NCBI GenBank assembly: GCA_934432595.1
Contig: CAKRYR010000002.1
Span: forward strand, 124,001-188,000
Direction: 5' to 3'
Source: an uncultured Lachnospiraceae bacterium
Lineage (GTDB): Bacteria > Bacillota > Clostridia > Lachnospirales > Lachnospiraceae
Length of the DNA stretch: 64,000 bases
Made by a program: the position numbers and the translations under genes. A model generated the notes under the pieces. It searched no databases and was not told where the DNA came from. It saw only the letters and a program-made list of their open reading frames with translations. How positions within the stretch are numbered: the stretch's first letter is position 1; each line of letters starts with the position of its first letter. Shown one piece after another: positions 63,890-64,000 of this stretch.

Positions 63890-64000
63890 GTGGTTGAGTT
63901 AGAACAATTGAAATATACGTTGACTACTTATTATGATACATTAAATGAAGTGAGGGATTCACTTTGACTTGGCTAATAAGAAGCAACGTATAGAGCAGAT
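63890..64000 (+). CDS. prfB: Peptide chain release factor 2, N-terminus with programmed +1 frameshift (partial)
   Basis: A GTG at 63890 with GGAG upstream starts MVELEQLKYTLTTYYDTLNE, then VRDSL and an in-frame TGA at 63965. CTTTGAC at 63962 is the classical RF2 slip site: shifting +1 continues as D-LANKKQRIEQ, the expected RF2 sequence, to the window edge. RF2 itself reads UGA, so low RF2 favours frameshifting. The Shine-Dalgarno-like stimulator GAGGG ends 5 bases before CTT, further than the usual 3. Confidence 0.92.

Overview
The window is AT-rich chromosomal DNA from an anaerobic, endospore-forming Firmicute, most likely a Clostridia/Lachnospiraceae-type bacterium. Evidence: low GC, strong AGGAGG ribosome binding sites with frequent GTG/TTG starts, near-consensus sigma-A promoters, sporulation genes (spoVT, yabP, yabQ, spoIIE), a long-form HPF, and a DUF6145-type gene that I associate with Lachnospiraceae. 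Nearly all genes run on the + strand, as expected for a highly expressed leading-strand region. I could not run searches, so the family calls rest on motifs recognised by eye.

Region 1 (1-17.4 kb) is the transcription/translation core: end of secE, nusG, rplK, rplA, an L10 leader, rplJ, rplL, a DUF975 membrane protein, rpoB, rpoC, rpsL, rpsG, fusA and tuf. The units are separated by clear terminators and fresh promoters, and L1 and L10 autoregulatory leader candidates are visible. Region 2 (17.4-23.2 kb) holds a phosphatidylethanolamine pathway (VTT-domain protein, pssA, psd), a truncated lipoprotein, a CPA2-type antiporter and a TPR/MORN protein.

Region 3 (23.4-43.9 kb) is the classic Firmicute pth-mfd-(prsA-like)-spoVT-hup-yabO-yabP-yabQ-divIC-tRNA-spoIIE-tilS-hpt-ftsH order, followed by citrate synthase, a DUF6145-type gene, coaX and dusB. 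It is interrupted at 28.7-31 kb by a candidate small RNA, a repeat cluster and a divergent MCP-like membrane protein on the minus strand. The spoIIE promoter shows a 21-bp spacer with a Spo0A-box-like element.

Region 4 (43.9-49.8 kb) is the accessory patch: gene fragments, a thioredoxin-like protein, a (ACAG)19 microsatellite in a short reading frame, a frameshifted secreted-protein gene, an ECF sigma/anti-sigma pair on the minus strand, asd, and the tail of a lost ATPase gene.

Region 5 (49.8-64 kb) carries a second ftsH, uvrC, ridA, a methyltransferase, a CPBP protease, an SH3-NlpC/P60 wall hydrolase, a PilZ protein, a DnaA-box cluster, hpf, a 1.6-kb repeat island with two palindromic MITE-like elements around a small membrane protein, then secA and the start of prfB with its programmed frameshift site.

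The best leads are the CCCC-loop small RNA at 28.85-28.96 kb, the ACAG repeat gene at 45.0 kb, the DnaA-box cluster at 58.7 kb, the families of palindromic intergenic repeats, and the MCP-like protein with an eroded signalling tip. I see no CRISPR array, no intact insertion sequence and no prophage.
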